Shown here piece by piece: positions 1 through 13,100 of a stretch of 64,000 bases of DNA. Source of the DNA: Bubalus kerabau (lineage: Eukaryota > Chordata > Mammalia > Artiodactyla > Bovidae); assembly GCF_029407905.1 (NCBI RefSeq), contig NC_073630.1, positions 49,315,001 to 49,379,000 on the forward strand, written 5' to 3'. The first letter of the stretch is position 1. Each line of letters starts with the position of its first letter. The notes under the pieces were generated by a model, which saw only the letters and a list, made by a program, of their open reading frames with translations, did not search any database and was not told the origin of the DNA. The translations under genes were made by a program, and so were the position numbers.

Positions 1-1029
1 TACATTATACTTAAATTTTTATTTTTTGCTAATTTGATAGTTGAAACTTACCTCACTGTTTTGCGTATCTTGGGTCATTAATGAGGCCAAACTCTTACTT
101 TGTAATAAGTGTTTGAGCCACTTGTACTTCCTCTTCTGTGAATTGTTTATTCCAGTCCTTTGGGTTGCGTTGTCTGACGTGTGTCAGGACAAGAACTGCA
201 AGTAGAGGATGTCCCAGTACGTAGGGAGTCAGGTTTCCTCTCCACGGAGCTGAGAAAGGCTTTGTTGAGAAAATGGGTTGTGAGGAAGGCTCTCTCAGAG
301 GCTGGGAAGAATGTGGTTCCGACAAAGGGTTGTTAATCCAGGCAGCATAGCCTAGTAATCATTGCTACTATTTACCAGGCACTTTCTGGACACAACCATT
401 AATCTCATAACCCCACAAAGCAGGAAGCATTGTCCCCATTTTATAGATGGCTCAGAGGCCTAAAGGGACTCTCCTAAACATATGCCCACTGATAAGTGGC
501 ACCTGTGGGCTTTGAACCAGGTCTAATATATCATGCTTCTCATAGAGGACCCAGCAGCAGGTAAAGCAGGTAGAGTGTATACGAGCATTAAGACAGACCA
601 TAAGTCCACTAGGTGAGGCCTGTTGCAGATGTGCAGGTGAGCTTGTCCTTTCATGAGAAGCAGATGGGAAGCCCATTGGATGATCGTGAGGGCTTAGTGG
701 TACCACGAGTTGATGAAGATGAATGGGTTCGTGTTCCCTTTCTGACTAAAGGAGAGAGTCATGACAGACCAAGACAGACAGAGCAACCAAAGGAGGTTCG
801 GCTGGTGTACGGATTTGAGGCTAGGATGGAAACATAGAAAACAGTGGTTTGGTTTAGTGACAGCCTGGGTGAGCGAGGGAGGGAGGCCTCCAGAGGCATG
901 AAATACGGTGCTTAAGGGTCCACACTTAGGACTTACAAGCATGAGTCTTTGCAACCACTGTCTCTTCTTGTGGAAACTGAGTGGGCTTCCTTTCAGTGGC
1001 TGCTTCTTTAAGCTGTTTTTCTATCACAG
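1..1029 (+). other. SLC34A2: Part of SLC34A2 intron 1
   Basis: This is the last kilobase of the intron before the first coding exon. It holds a MIR-like piece at about 360-530 and is otherwise single-copy. The window shows neither the promoter nor exon 1. Confidence 0.7.
360..530 (-). repeat. MIR SINE remnant
   Basis: The CCCCATTTTATAGATGG stretch followed by a cleared-down copy of the MIR core and a GGGCTTTGAACCAGG tRNA-like end shows a reverse-oriented MIR, heavily diverged. Confidence 0.5.
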
Positions 1030-1144
1030 ACCATGGCTCCTTGGCCTGAGTTGGAAAATGGCCAGCCTACCTCAGAGAAATACACTGTAAAGGCCGATGG
1101 TGAGCAGTCTGCCAAGCCTGAGAAAGCTAAGGAGACTGAAAAAG
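1030..1144 (+). CDS. SLC34A2: SLC34A2 exon 2 (first coding exon), residues 1-37
   Basis: The acceptor CAG ends at 1029 and the donor GTAAGT starts at 1145. Only three bases precede the ATG at 1033, so the rest of the 5' UTR must come from an upstream exon. The exon encodes the hydrophilic cytosolic N-terminus beginning MAPWPEL and ends in phase 1. The exon number assumes the human layout with one non-coding first exon. Confidence 0.95.
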
Positions 1145-4100
1145 GTAAGTGCCCCACCTCCAGCCCTGGGCTGGCCCCCTTGGGAAGGCCCCAGGAGACC
1201 CAGGCCTGGTTCCTCATTCCTCATGGCCTCTCTGCTTGTTTGGGCAGATGACACCGGCACCCCTATCACCAAGATAGAATTTGTGCCATCTCATTCCACT
1301 GCGACACTGATTGAGGAGCCCACTGAAGTGGAAGACCCCTGGGACCTGCCCGAGCTTAAGGACACGGGGATCAAGTGGTCAGGTAAATGAGGGCAGCTGA
1401 GGCAGGTCTTTACACTGTCACCTTGGTGTCATCGTTTCCCTTCGATTGTTCAAGCAAAGGTCCTGGCTTTAAGAGTCAAGCCTCCTGTGATGACTGGGGG
1501 ATCTTTTATCCTTTCATTCATTCATTCAACGAATGAACCGAGGTTATAACCAGACCAGACCCTGTGCAGCTCCACTGTGTGCCGAACCATGTCCCAGGCA
1601 CTGCCCAGTGCCGTGGATGCAGCAGGAAATAGATGAGGCCCCATTTCTGAGACCCCGGGGGGTTGGGGAAGAGGGGTCCCCAGACCTCAACATGGGCATC
1701 AAAGAGAGATTATAGAAGGCAGTCTACATAGACAAAACAGCAGGGATGCAAGCAGATGCCACACTTCTGGTTCAGGCAGTAAGGTCAGTCTGCAGGTCAG
1801 GTAGAAGGCGAGGAGAGCTGGGAGGGAGGACGTGAGAACCACTTTAAAAGTGAGTGCAGAAAGCGACAGCCCAGGATGTAGCCTTCCAGGACATACGAGG
1901 GCCCAGACCCTCCCCAGATGGAGGCTGTGATTGCTACCTTGCAGCCACTTTGTTGAAAATATTCTGTGTGGTTCTGAAGGTGCTTAGAAAAGCCTTTATC
2001 TCTGACCTCGCACTTAGCAGGGGGCAAGTGCTCTTAAGTGGCTCATCAGTGACACTTGCTCTTGCCCGTGTGTGCCCCAGACCTCACCAACCCCCTCCTC
2101 CCAAGAGCCCAATCCTTTAGCCATTTCACCACAGGTTTCAACTGAATGGACTCAAGTGGTAATTACTTTGAAAACTACAGCCAGCCATGAATGCATCCCA
2201 TTGCTAGGTCTTGCTAGATTTAAGACTATAGCTGCCTGGCTAGGAGGGGAGCTGGGGGAGTTCTGAGCTCATCGTCAAACTTCTCAGTGTTTCAGCCATG
2301 CCTTTTCCCCTCTTCCAGAGAGAGACACCAAAGGGAAGATTCTCTGCGTCTTCCAAGGGATTGGGAAATTTATTTTACTTCTGGTGTTTCTCTACTTCTT
2401 CGTGTGCTCCTTGGATGTCCTGAGCAGTGCCTTCCAGCTGGTTGGAGGTATGGATGGAAGAGGTCAAAGGTCTGGGGTGGGGGTGGTGTTTTCGGTGAAT
2501 TTATTTCAGAAAGTCACAACTCAGCAAGCCCCATGCAGTTGCAGTCTACCCGAGTGTTCTAGAAATGGAAGTCACCTGAGATCATCTGAAGTCATGCCCC
2601 CATTTTACAGAAGAGAAAACCAATGCCCATGAGAGGGTTATGATAGGCTGGCTGAAGTGGCTTAGGCCAGGCCAGAGCCAATGCCAAGGGCAAGCCATCA
2701 GCTCCTTGTGTTTGTCTGTGATCCCTGGACAGGAAGCTGTTTGACCTAAAGGCTTACATGAGGGTTTCTGGCTGTCTTGGTGCCTCCCCACCTGAGGGGA
2801 CTATTGACTAAGAGTGTTCTTAGGCTAAAGCAACTACTAAAAATCAAAGTTGGTCCTTTGCTGGAGAAGGACAGGGGTCCCTTGTTGGGGGATCTGCTTT
2901 CACTGCAGTTGCCTAAACACCTCCCAGGACTGAGCGTGGAAATGAGGGGTGAGGGGACCCAGAAGTGAAATTACTATATGCTTGGTCACCTGCCTATCCC
3001 CGATGGGCAACAGTAGTAAGAGCCAGCCCTTTAAGTGCCTACTGACGTAGGGGCATTGTCTTAAACATTACTTCCCAAAGTCTTTCCTACCTACAGAGGA
3101 ATGGGCTAAGGCTCTAGAAGGTTGTCACCCAGCACTGAGTTTCACAGCCTGTAATTGGCATAGTGGGATTCAAACTGAGATCTGGTGACATGGAAGACCG
3201 TAGGTTTCTGTATCCCTTGGTTCTGTTCTTGAGAACTCATCTTTGTGGTCTAGCAGAACTGGGGGAGTTTGAGGGGCAGACTGACTTGCTGAATGCCACT
3301 CTGATCTGCCTCTATCCCACGCAGCATCAGCAAGGGGCCTTGCTGTCTCTCAGACAAGGCATTCCACTCCCCACTCTCAGTCTTCTTTTAAACATTAATT
3401 GGGGGGATGGATTGATGGTCTCAGAGCACACTCTCAAGTGATGCTCCTGGTGTTCGGTTATGGGCTGGGGCTAGGGGCTTGAATCGAAGGGGTTGGATAG
3501 AGAAGAATGAGATGATCTACATGGATAAATCTTGTGAGTTGGGAATACATCCCTGACCAGAATGAGGCCATCAGGAGATGCACTGGCATTCATCAAACGA
3601 AGTACAGAGCTGAGGCCAGATTCGCGATCGTAGAGGACTAGAGGAGGGCTTGCTGATGAAAGTGGTTGAAGTAGATAGGAAGGTACAGGGTGAAGGGACA
3701 AGAGGAACAGGGGTGGGGGAGATTAGAGCAGCACTGGGGAGAAGCCTGAAGAAGCAAGATGCCTGAGATACCACCAGCAAGTCTGCTGGCTGGCACCTAC
3801 AGCCACCGGCCAGTAACTTGAGGCTGGTCACTCAGCGCCCACCTAACGTCCATCACATGGTTATGGGTTTGTTTTTCAGGAAAGGTAGCTGGGAAATTCT
3901 TCAACAACAACTCCATCATGTCTAATCCCTTGGCGGGGATGGTGATTGGGGTGCTGGTGACGGTCCTGGTGCAGAGTTCCAGCACCTCCACGTCCATCGT
4001 CGTCAGCATGGTGGCCTCCTCACGTGAGTCCAGGCACCTGTGAGCCCAGATACATTTCAGGCATTTCCCTGTTCAGCTGGGGAGGCTGGGATTTACTCTG

Positions 4101-7100
4101 AATATGTCCAGGCCTGTTGCCATTACCTTCCTAACTTGTCCAATTATGATGTGCTCTGCTTAGACTGTGGGCAGCCTCCTCTTTCCCTTCCCAGGGCTGA
4201 GCCCCAATGCTTGAAGACTCAGTTCCGAATTCTCTTGAACTGTGTTGTCTAGTCTAGTAGCCACTAGCTACATGTGGCTGTTTCATTTAACCTTAAGTTC
4301 AGCTGCTCAGCGGCAAGATGTATTTCAAGGGATCACATGTGGTTAATGGCTGTCATATTGAACCACATAAATTTAGAACATGCCCATCATTGCTCTCAGG
4401 GCTTCATGTAATCACAGCACATGTTGGCCTTGGGGCATCTGAGCTTGGGGACCTGACGTTACAAACTTGAACCCACTCAACCTTTGCCCTGGCTATGTTG
4501 AGACAGACCCTTTGAGGGGAGCCAGTTTGAACTGGTTAATTTTCAACCCAAACCAGTATTTTTATCTAAAATTTAGTAGAACAACTTTTCAAGGACCAAA
4601 TTAGAAAAATATTCTTTACTTCTGCAAAGCATTTTTATACTTTTATAACTTATATTTTTTATACTTCTTAATACTTTTATAACATATACTTTTATATGTA
4701 CTTTTATACTTTTATACATTAGAATGTATGGCAATGTATTAATTTTGTGAGAAAAAGATATTGCCATAAATTTTCCATAAAAATACCTAAGTCCTTATAC
4801 ATTGTTTCCTGGTCTCCTTTATGCTACCCTGCCATCTGGAATGGGGGGACAGAGGGATTTAGAATGGAACTTTTAAACTGAAACTTTTAAACAGGAGGGT
4901 TTTGTGGAGTCTCTGAATTCCCTGCAATTAAGTGCTGAAATTTTTTATTTCCTTCTTTGGCATACGTGCCTATTTCTATAGTGAGATGCCCAAGTTTTGT
5001 TCAGATTCACAGTGGGGTGCAGACCCTAAAGAGATTAAGACCTGGTGCTTTAGGGGATTACCAGCCTGCATGAGGTCAGTTTGCCTTGGGCCACATCAGG
5101 AACACGGCCAAGATGCCTTCCTCAACTTTACTAACTTGCTAACTTACTCTTTTCCACCCTCCAGTGCTGCCCGTGAATGCTGCCATTCCCATTATCATGG
5201 GAGCCAACATTGGGACTTCAATTACCAACACCATCGTGGCGCTCATGCAGGCAGGAGACCGGAAAGAGTTCAGAAGGTAGGAGGCTTGGAGTCAGCCTTG
5301 GCCACCACCAGGCCCATATAGGGGTTGGCCAAGTTTTCCTAACTGTCGTTGACAAGAGAGCATGTTTGTTATCCCTGGACCTCTTAGAAGTAGCTACAAT
5401 GAAGTAGGGCTGGAGGCTGGGATCACATACTTATCAGTTGGTAACTCAGTTCCCTGACTTGCAGAGCTTGGATAACAGAATCTATCAACTTCCATGTTGC
5501 CTAAAGAAATTAACACATTCATATAGATAAATACTTAGCAAGGTGCCTGGCACCTAGTCAGGGCTGCCTGAATACAAGTTTTAGCCAGAAGCTTGACCTG
5601 TGGCATGGTTAAAACAAGGCCAGGTAGAATAGCATTTACTATCTCACTTGGAAATAATTATAACTTCCTAAAGCTTCCATTAAACACAATTCCCAGCCTC
5701 TCTTCTGACTGGTTATGGGTTTTTCCGGAGCTTGTTACAATAGTGAAATAGTCCCCATCCAACAAAGCCAAAAACACCAATTTGAAAAGGTACAATGCAC
5801 CCCCAATGATCATAACAGCATTATTTATAATTGCCAGGATATGGAAGCAACCTAAGTGTCCATCAACAGACGAATGAAAGACGTGATCCATCTACACACA
5901 CACACACACACACGTACACATACAATGGAATACTGCTACTCAGCCACAAAAAAGAACAGATTTTTGTCATTTGAAGCAATATGGATGAACTTGGAGGGCA
6001 TTATATTAAGTGAAATAAGTCATACAGGGAAAGACAAAAATTGCATGATATCACTGATATGTATAATCTAAAAAATACAACAAACTAATGAATAAAACAA
6101 GAAAGAAGCAGACTCACAGATATGAGAACAAACTAGTGGTTACCATTCGAGAGATGAAAGGGGGATGAGTAAGATAGGAGTAGGGAAATAAGAGGTACGC
6201 ACTATTAGGTATAAAATACGCTACAGGACATAGAGCCAATATTTTCTAATAACCATAAATGGAATAAAACCTTTTAAAATTGTGAGTCGCTGCATTGACC
6301 TGCGGCTTATATAATATTGTACACCAACTATACTGCAACTATCACATCAGAAGGTGACACTAAACAGGCTGCTGGGGGTGGTCAGCAAACACCATCCCTC
6401 GTCCGCGGGTGCACTGGCGGGCACCAGATGTCCCCCATTCAGTTTCTGTCAACCATAGCTGAACTCCTGGTCCGCGATAAGATGTTCTGAGGTCTAAATT
6501 ATAATACGTATCACCCAGGGCGTTTGCTAATTTGATCTTAAGAAACTGAGTAGACTTTTCTATGCACTATTTTATTAAATATAGAAGCACAAAGAGGTTA
6601 AGTAACTTCGCTGAGGGGCATAGCTGGGACTCAGTCCAGGTTTTCTTATTAGAAATTCTGGGTTCCTTTCACTGTTACACTAATTTTTACCTCTGGATAT
6701 ATAAAGATGAAAGTGCGTACACATAGAATATAATTGATCTAGCTCACCCACTTCTGAGATATTTAAATAGATTGCTTTCAATAACATCTTTGGAGATGTG
6801 TATTATTCTTTTCTGGTCATTTTTTCCTGGATAGATTCCTGAAACAACAACAACTATATCAAACACCTATAAGGCTTTTTTAACAGTTTTCCAAACTACA
6901 AAGAAATATTTGTAACACTTTGAGTCAGCAGTGTATGAAAATGTCTTAAATCACCCTCTCCAGGAAGCATAAGTAAAAATTTGTACTTGCAAACAAATTG
7001 CAAATTTCTAAAGGAAGATTGTGTTCAGGATGCATGATTTAGAAGTAGTCCTGATGACGTTTTTTCAAACAGCCCCTTGCTGAATTAATACTTGCAGCCA

Positions 7101-10100
7101 AAATAACCTCTATTGATAGTTCCCTTTCCCCCACACAGAGCAAACTGTCTCCTGTCTAATCTGGTGGGAAATGTTCTGCCAGGCAGTAGGAGACGAGATC
7201 CCTGGACCCAGCACTGCTGCAGTGATCTTCAGTTCCTCTGTTTGCTGGTCCTCAATTTCTTCATCTGATGAATGGCGGTGGGGCGGGGGGAGGGTAGTAT
7301 TAATACCACTCACTTTGGGGATTGCTGTAAGAAGAAAAGTGAGATTGTATACCTATATACATATAGGGAGGTGACACCTGGCAGATAATACAAGTGATGA
7401 CCTGCCTAGATGGTACCCAGCCACTCGATGACTGGTCTGTCTCGGGGTGGGGTTCTCCTCCTGCAGGGCCTTTGCGGGGGCCACTGTCCATGACTTCTTC
7501 AACTGGCTGTCCGTGCTGGTGCTCTTGCCTCTGGAGGCCGCCACCGGTTACCTGGAGCGCCTGACCAACCTAATAGTGGACAGCTTCCACTTCAAGAATG
7601 GAGAGGAAGCCCCAGAACTTCTGAAAGTTATCACAGATCCCTTCACAAAGCTCATTATCCAGGTAATCTGGCTTCCTGCAGAGAGGTAAATGGGATGGAA
7701 GAGATGGATGAGGGTCTGTAATCACTGCCCTTTAGCTGCCTCTGAAAAAAACCAAGGGAGGCAGAACTTCAGGAACACTAGATGGGATGGAGTTCTTGTT
7801 GTTCAGTTGCTCAGTCATGTCAGACTTTTTGTGACCCCATGGACTGCAGCACACCAGGCTCCCCCGTCCTTCACTATCTCCTGGAGTTTGCTCAAATTCA
7901 TGTTTGTTGAGTTGGTGATACTATCTAACCATCTCATCCTCTGCCATCCCCTTCTCCCGGAGTGAAGTGAAGTGATAGCTCAGTCGTGTCCGACTCTTTG
8001 CAACCCTGTGGACTGTAGCCCACTAGGCTCCTCCGTCCATGGGATTCTCCAGGCAAGAATACTGGAGTGGGTTGCCATTTCCTTCTCCAGGGGATCTTCC
8101 CAACCCAGGGATGGAACTCGGGTCTCCCACATTGCAGGCAGATGCTTTAACCTCTGAGCCACCAGGGAAGCTGAGTAACCGTCATTTATTATCTCTGTGA
8201 CTTCAGCACACGTGTATCATCTTTATTAGTGTGGGAGTGGTGGGTGGTAGTGAGTGCTTCTTGAGACTCAAGGACTCTCCATTGGACACTTCGTTCCCAC
8301 CTCTGACCTCAGCACCCCTGGGCTCACTGATTAAAGTCACATCCTACTCACAGCCAGAGAGGAAGAGTTTACTGCCTTTCCTCCCATCTTATCCCTCTGC
8401 TCACTAGAGTCTGTCCATATTGTTGAAATAAATGAAAGAAGGCTTTGTAGATGTTGCCTTGGGGAGAAGGGGCCAGCTTGGACCTTGCTCATTCACTTTT
8501 ACTTTCATTTTTTTTTCCTCTTATTTGATTATCTAATGAATATTCTACTGCATGCTTCCTAGATACAGGTCCGTTGTTCATACCAGTCCTTCATTTATTG
8601 AGCACCCACTGACATCAAGGTGCTATGCTCTGCCCTGAGAGTGCAGATAGGGTGAGTCCCAGCTCACCGCTGCAATCTGGTTCATGTCCTCAGAGCCCCT
8701 CTTAACAGCTTAACCTCTGTCCCACATCGGTTTTGACAATGGGCTGACTCTCTTCTGTCTATTGCTTTCTTCAGCTGGATAAAAGTATTCTCAACCAAAT
8801 TGCAATGAATGATGAGTCGGTCCAAAACAAAAGTATGATCAAGATTTGGTGCAAAACTTTTACCAACGTGGTAAGTTTCTAAGAACATTGCTGGCTGGGT
8901 TAGCTCTTTTGTCTGTACTGGATAAAGCAAGATCTTGCCTTCAGATTGGGCATATAAAAGGTTGGGAGAAAGAAAAATCGAGAATTCCTGAAAAGTCAAA
9001 ACTAGCCAGTGAGAATCCTTAAGTCGTTGATTTCTAGATGGACAAACATGCTGTAGGACAGACAGGACCAGCCCACATCATGGATGTGTTATTCCTGGCT
9101 AATTATATTCATGTCTCCTGGCTTATCTCTGGCTGCCACCTTGCTTCCATTTATAGAGGGACTTGTGAAAGCATGCCCCCACACCTATGGAGTCTCCCCT
9201 GATGCCCCGAATTTCCCTCCATTCCCCACCAGAAGTGAGGGTTGTAGACGATGTATAGTATTTCTCATGTTTGCCACCCAGACTGAGAGAAATGTCACCG
9301 TCCCCTCGCCTGAGAACTGCACCTCCCCTTCTCTCTGTTGGACGGATGGTTTGTACACCTGGACCATCAAGAACGTGACCTACAAGGAGAACATTGCCAA
9401 GTGTGAGTGGAACTCACAGAGCATCAGCCATTGCGACAGGCTGTCTGGGGTGATGATGGTTATTTCCTATCTGTGTGGAGCCCCAGTAAGTGAAGGAAAG
9501 AAGGGCAGTGAGATTCACTGAACACCAATCCTACATGGGACGATGAGCTGTGAACTTTCACGTCAGAAGAAACTAAGGCTTGGGGACAGGGGGGCAGGCT
9601 CAAGGTCCCCCTGTAAGGGGAAGAGCTAGGACCTGAAACTCAGTTCTTCTGACCGTTCCAGACCAACTCAGAACTCATCAACAGATTCCAGAGCACTCCC
9701 TCCACGGGCTTTGGTATCTCTTTGGCAGTAACTGTAGGGAGATGACAGCCTGATTTGAAGGTTAGGGGGCATATACAGAACAGATACCATCACCCTTGAG
9801 TCAGGAGTCCCTATTGTACAGTAGGCCCCATTTGAGGCACTGGGGCACTGAACAAAGCAGTGAGCTTACTGCTCCAGTTGGAGCACTGATGCTCCAATTC
9901 TTTAAGAAGCTATACTGTTGCCTCTGGACTCTTTTATGGCCCTGATGCTAGTTCTTCTAATTATGTATTCCTTATGTGCCCATTTGCATCTCTCTGCCTC
10001 TCCGCCTCTCCAGCATCCCCACATTAATTCCGAGCCGTATACCTTACTCTACTCCAGCTGTGGTTTACCTCACAGAATCATGTGAATGTATCACCTCCTG

Positions 10101-13100
10101 TACTGTAGCTGTTGTACATCCATTAAAATAACCATGTTTTTTCTGGAATCATCATGGAGACACACAGGGATTTTAAAAAAGAAAAAAACACTAGCAGTTT
10201 TATAACAATTTATAACAATTGCTCCCACTCTGACTTGCCCTTCCTGCCCCAACTTGGCTCCTTGAATACTTGTAGGTATCCTCATTATCATGAGTAAAAT
10301 ACAGAATGGGATTTAGAGGCAGAAGAATGGAGTTGGAGGCCTGCCCCTGGATTTTGCTACATCTTCACCCTCATGAGATCCCATTGGCCTAAACATAACT
10401 TCAGAGTTATACTTACCTGCAAGGGAGGCTTGAAAGAGTGGTCTTTATTCTGGGCTGCCCTGCATCAAGCTCACAACCAAGATTCTGTTACTTTGAGACA
10501 GAAGGATGTTGGGGAAAAAATAACAATCTGTGGCCGCCCGGGGCTCCATGCCCTCCTAACAAGGGCTGTCTATGGTCTTTCCAGGCCAGCACATCTTCGT
10601 GAATTTCAACCTCTCAGATGCTGTTGTTGGCACCATCCTGCTGATCACCTCCCTGCTGATCCTCTGTACCTGCCTGATCCTAATTGTCAAGCTCCTGGGC
10701 TCTGTGCTCAGGGGGCAGGTGGCTGCTGTCATCAAGAAGACAATCAACACTGGTAAGCTTGCTGCCTCTCATTCTGGACCTCTTAGGGGTGGCATCACTG
10801 TGCCCCTCCCCCATAGGGAAGCTCCTGTTGATTCTCTTCTAGCAACAGCCTCTACATGGAGTTTCTGTCTTGGCTCTGAGAAGCTGTGAAAGTTACAATG
10901 CCACTTGCCTTCGAAATCCTCCTTAGTGTTTTGAGTGGAGCCTGGGGAGCACTTGTTTGCAAGGTCTTGAGAAAGAGCCAGCTTAAGTTCAAATTGCTGT
11001 GAGTTAGGCCTTCCTTCCTACCAGGTTCCCTGTTTGCCCAGGACTTTACTGAGTCTGTCAGGATCCCTTAGGTAATAAAGGGTTGCAGAAGTCCACTGCG
11101 ACCCTTATATCCCTTCAGCTCTTGGGGAAGAAAATGTGGTTCTGGATAAATACAGCCAGTGAGACTCTATTGCTGAGAATGGCATCCTGGCCAATGAAAA
11201 CACACCCCATGAACTCTGCCTGTGAAATGGGGCTGAGGATGTCTACCTCCCGAGGTTGTCATGAGGGTGAGCTGAGCGACTCTTCTCTGGGTGCTTGCTG
11301 GCTATGCGGGGCATGGTCCTGGACTGGTGGTGCCAAGAATAGGGTCTCTGGGGCTTCCAAGCTGCTTCACATACTCAGTGCTCCTTTAAGTGGAAACAAA
11401 AGTGGAGGGTATGAAGCACTGGGAGACCAAGACAGGAGGAAAGCTAGAGCCTGAATGCTCAGAGTGCTTTGTTGGTATTTGGGTGACATCTTAGTGTGGC
11501 TCAGAGGGTAAAGTGTCCGCCTGCAATGCGGAGACCTGGGTTTGATCCCTGGGTTGAGAAGATCCCCTGGAGAAGGAAATGGCAACCCACTCCAGTACGC
11601 TTGCCTGGAGAATCACACGGACAGAGGAGCCTGGTAGGCTAAAGTCCATGGGGTCGCAAAGAGTCGGACACAACTGAGCAACTTCACTTAGTCCAACCAC
11701 TGTAACAAATTCTTATAGACTGGATGGTTTAAACAACAGCAATTTATTTCACACAGTCTTGGAGACTGGGAGGTCCAAGGTCAGGGCGCCAGCACAGTTG
11801 GGTTCTGGTGAGGACCCACTTCCTGGTTTATAGATGGCTGCCTTTTCACCAAGTCCTCACGTGGACAAGCTCTCCCTTCTATAAGGGCACTAATCCACTC
11901 TTGAGGACTCCAACCTCATGACCTAGTCATCTCTCAAAGGCCTCACTTCCTAATACAATTACATTAGGGGTTAGGGTTTCAACACTTGGATTTGGGGTGG
12001 GGGAAATGACACAAACATTCCATGCATAACAGATGGGTTCAGCATTCAGAACTCCAGTGAATATGTGTTTTTGTCTTGGCAACACATCCTTGCTTCCACC
12101 GTTCGAAAATGCAAGGTGAAAGAATGCTAAAAAATCCAATTTGCAGCTTCAGACTTCAGTGTGGGTGTGCAGAGGAGTTTACACAACACAAACCTCTGGC
12201 CCAGTTGTGCTGCCTGGGTCCTAGGGAGATGCCAGCTGGGCCTCCCAATCCATGCCTTTTCCAGAAGGATTGTGATACATCTCTTATCCTCTGTCTTCCA
12301 GATTTCCCTTACCCCTTTAGCTGGGTGACTGGCTACCTGGCCATCCTTGTGGGGGCAGGCATGACCTTCATCGTTCAGAGCAGCTCTGTGTTCACGTCTG
12401 CTATGACCCCACTGATCGGTGAGTTTCTCACCTGGGTCTCCCTCTGTCTTCTGTTACCATCTCCTGCCATCCTCTGGGGCTGATGCCACAGGCTTTGTAT
12501 TTTCATCCCCCCAGGTATCGGTGTGATATCCATTCAAAGAGCATATCCACTAACGCTAGGTGCCAACATTGGCACCACCACCACCGCCATCTTGGCCGCC
12601 TTAGCCAGCCCAGGCAGTACTTTGAGAAGCTCACTCCAGGTAAGGAAATGCTTCATGGGACAGGGGCTCTGGGAGGGATCCAAACCCACCCATGTTCTTG
12701 TAAGCACATGGTTTCTAAACAAGAAACCAAGTCAAGCTTTTCTCTGTTGTGTCCAAAACTGTGATGTGGAGATGCCTCAGGGAGACAGATATGAGAACAA
12801 CCAAAGGCCACTCCCTAGAGTGGTGGAACAACTACTCCCTAGAGTGGTAGTCAGACTCCCATCCCCAGAGGTTGTTTAAACAAAGGTGAGGTGGCTGTTT
12901 TGCTGGAGGAGGAAAGGGTATTCCAGAAACATAGATACCACTTTCTGTCTCCTTGCCCTCGTCTTGGACAATGGGAGGTCACTTGTGTCCTAAGCCTGGC
13001 CTTGAGAAGAATCAGGGGTATCTGCCTTGCCTGGATCAGCTAGGTGACCTTGGGCAAGATGACCTTTGATGTCTGAATCACTGTCCCCCAGTTACACACC

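Larger units (their letters stand above)
4024..5164 (+). other. SLC34A2: SLC34A2 intron 5
   Basis: 1141 bases. It contains a small DNA-transposon-like palindromic element at 4243-4395 and an AT-rich tandem array at 4636-4722. Confidence 0.6.
5277..7466 (+). other. SLC34A2: SLC34A2 intron 6 (largest)
   Basis: 2190 bases. It holds an L1 3' end (about 5735-6345), a small CpG-rich patch (6395-6480), a reverse MIR (about 6560-6660) and otherwise unassigned sequence. Confidence 0.6.
7663..8774 (+). other. SLC34A2: SLC34A2 intron 7
   Basis: 1112 bases. It carries a BovB 3' end and a Bov-tA, both in antisense orientation to the gene, and an old CATTTATTGAGCACCCACTG repeat end near 8590. Confidence 0.7.
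10753..12301 (+). other. SLC34A2: SLC34A2 intron 10
   Basis: 1549 bases. A Bov-tA (11491-11690) and a MaLR LTR in antisense (11692-12031) lie side by side. Nothing else is recognised. Confidence 0.7.

Noticed and set aside
7962..8171. Treating the tRNA-Glu-like heads of Bov-tA and CHR copies as tRNA genes
   Set aside because: They are SINE promoters fused to SINE bodies and lack the full tRNA fold.
9084..9521. A 145-codon frame around exon 9 read as one continuous protein
   Set aside because: Only 9282-9402 matches NaPi-IIb; both flanks are intron with proper splice sites.
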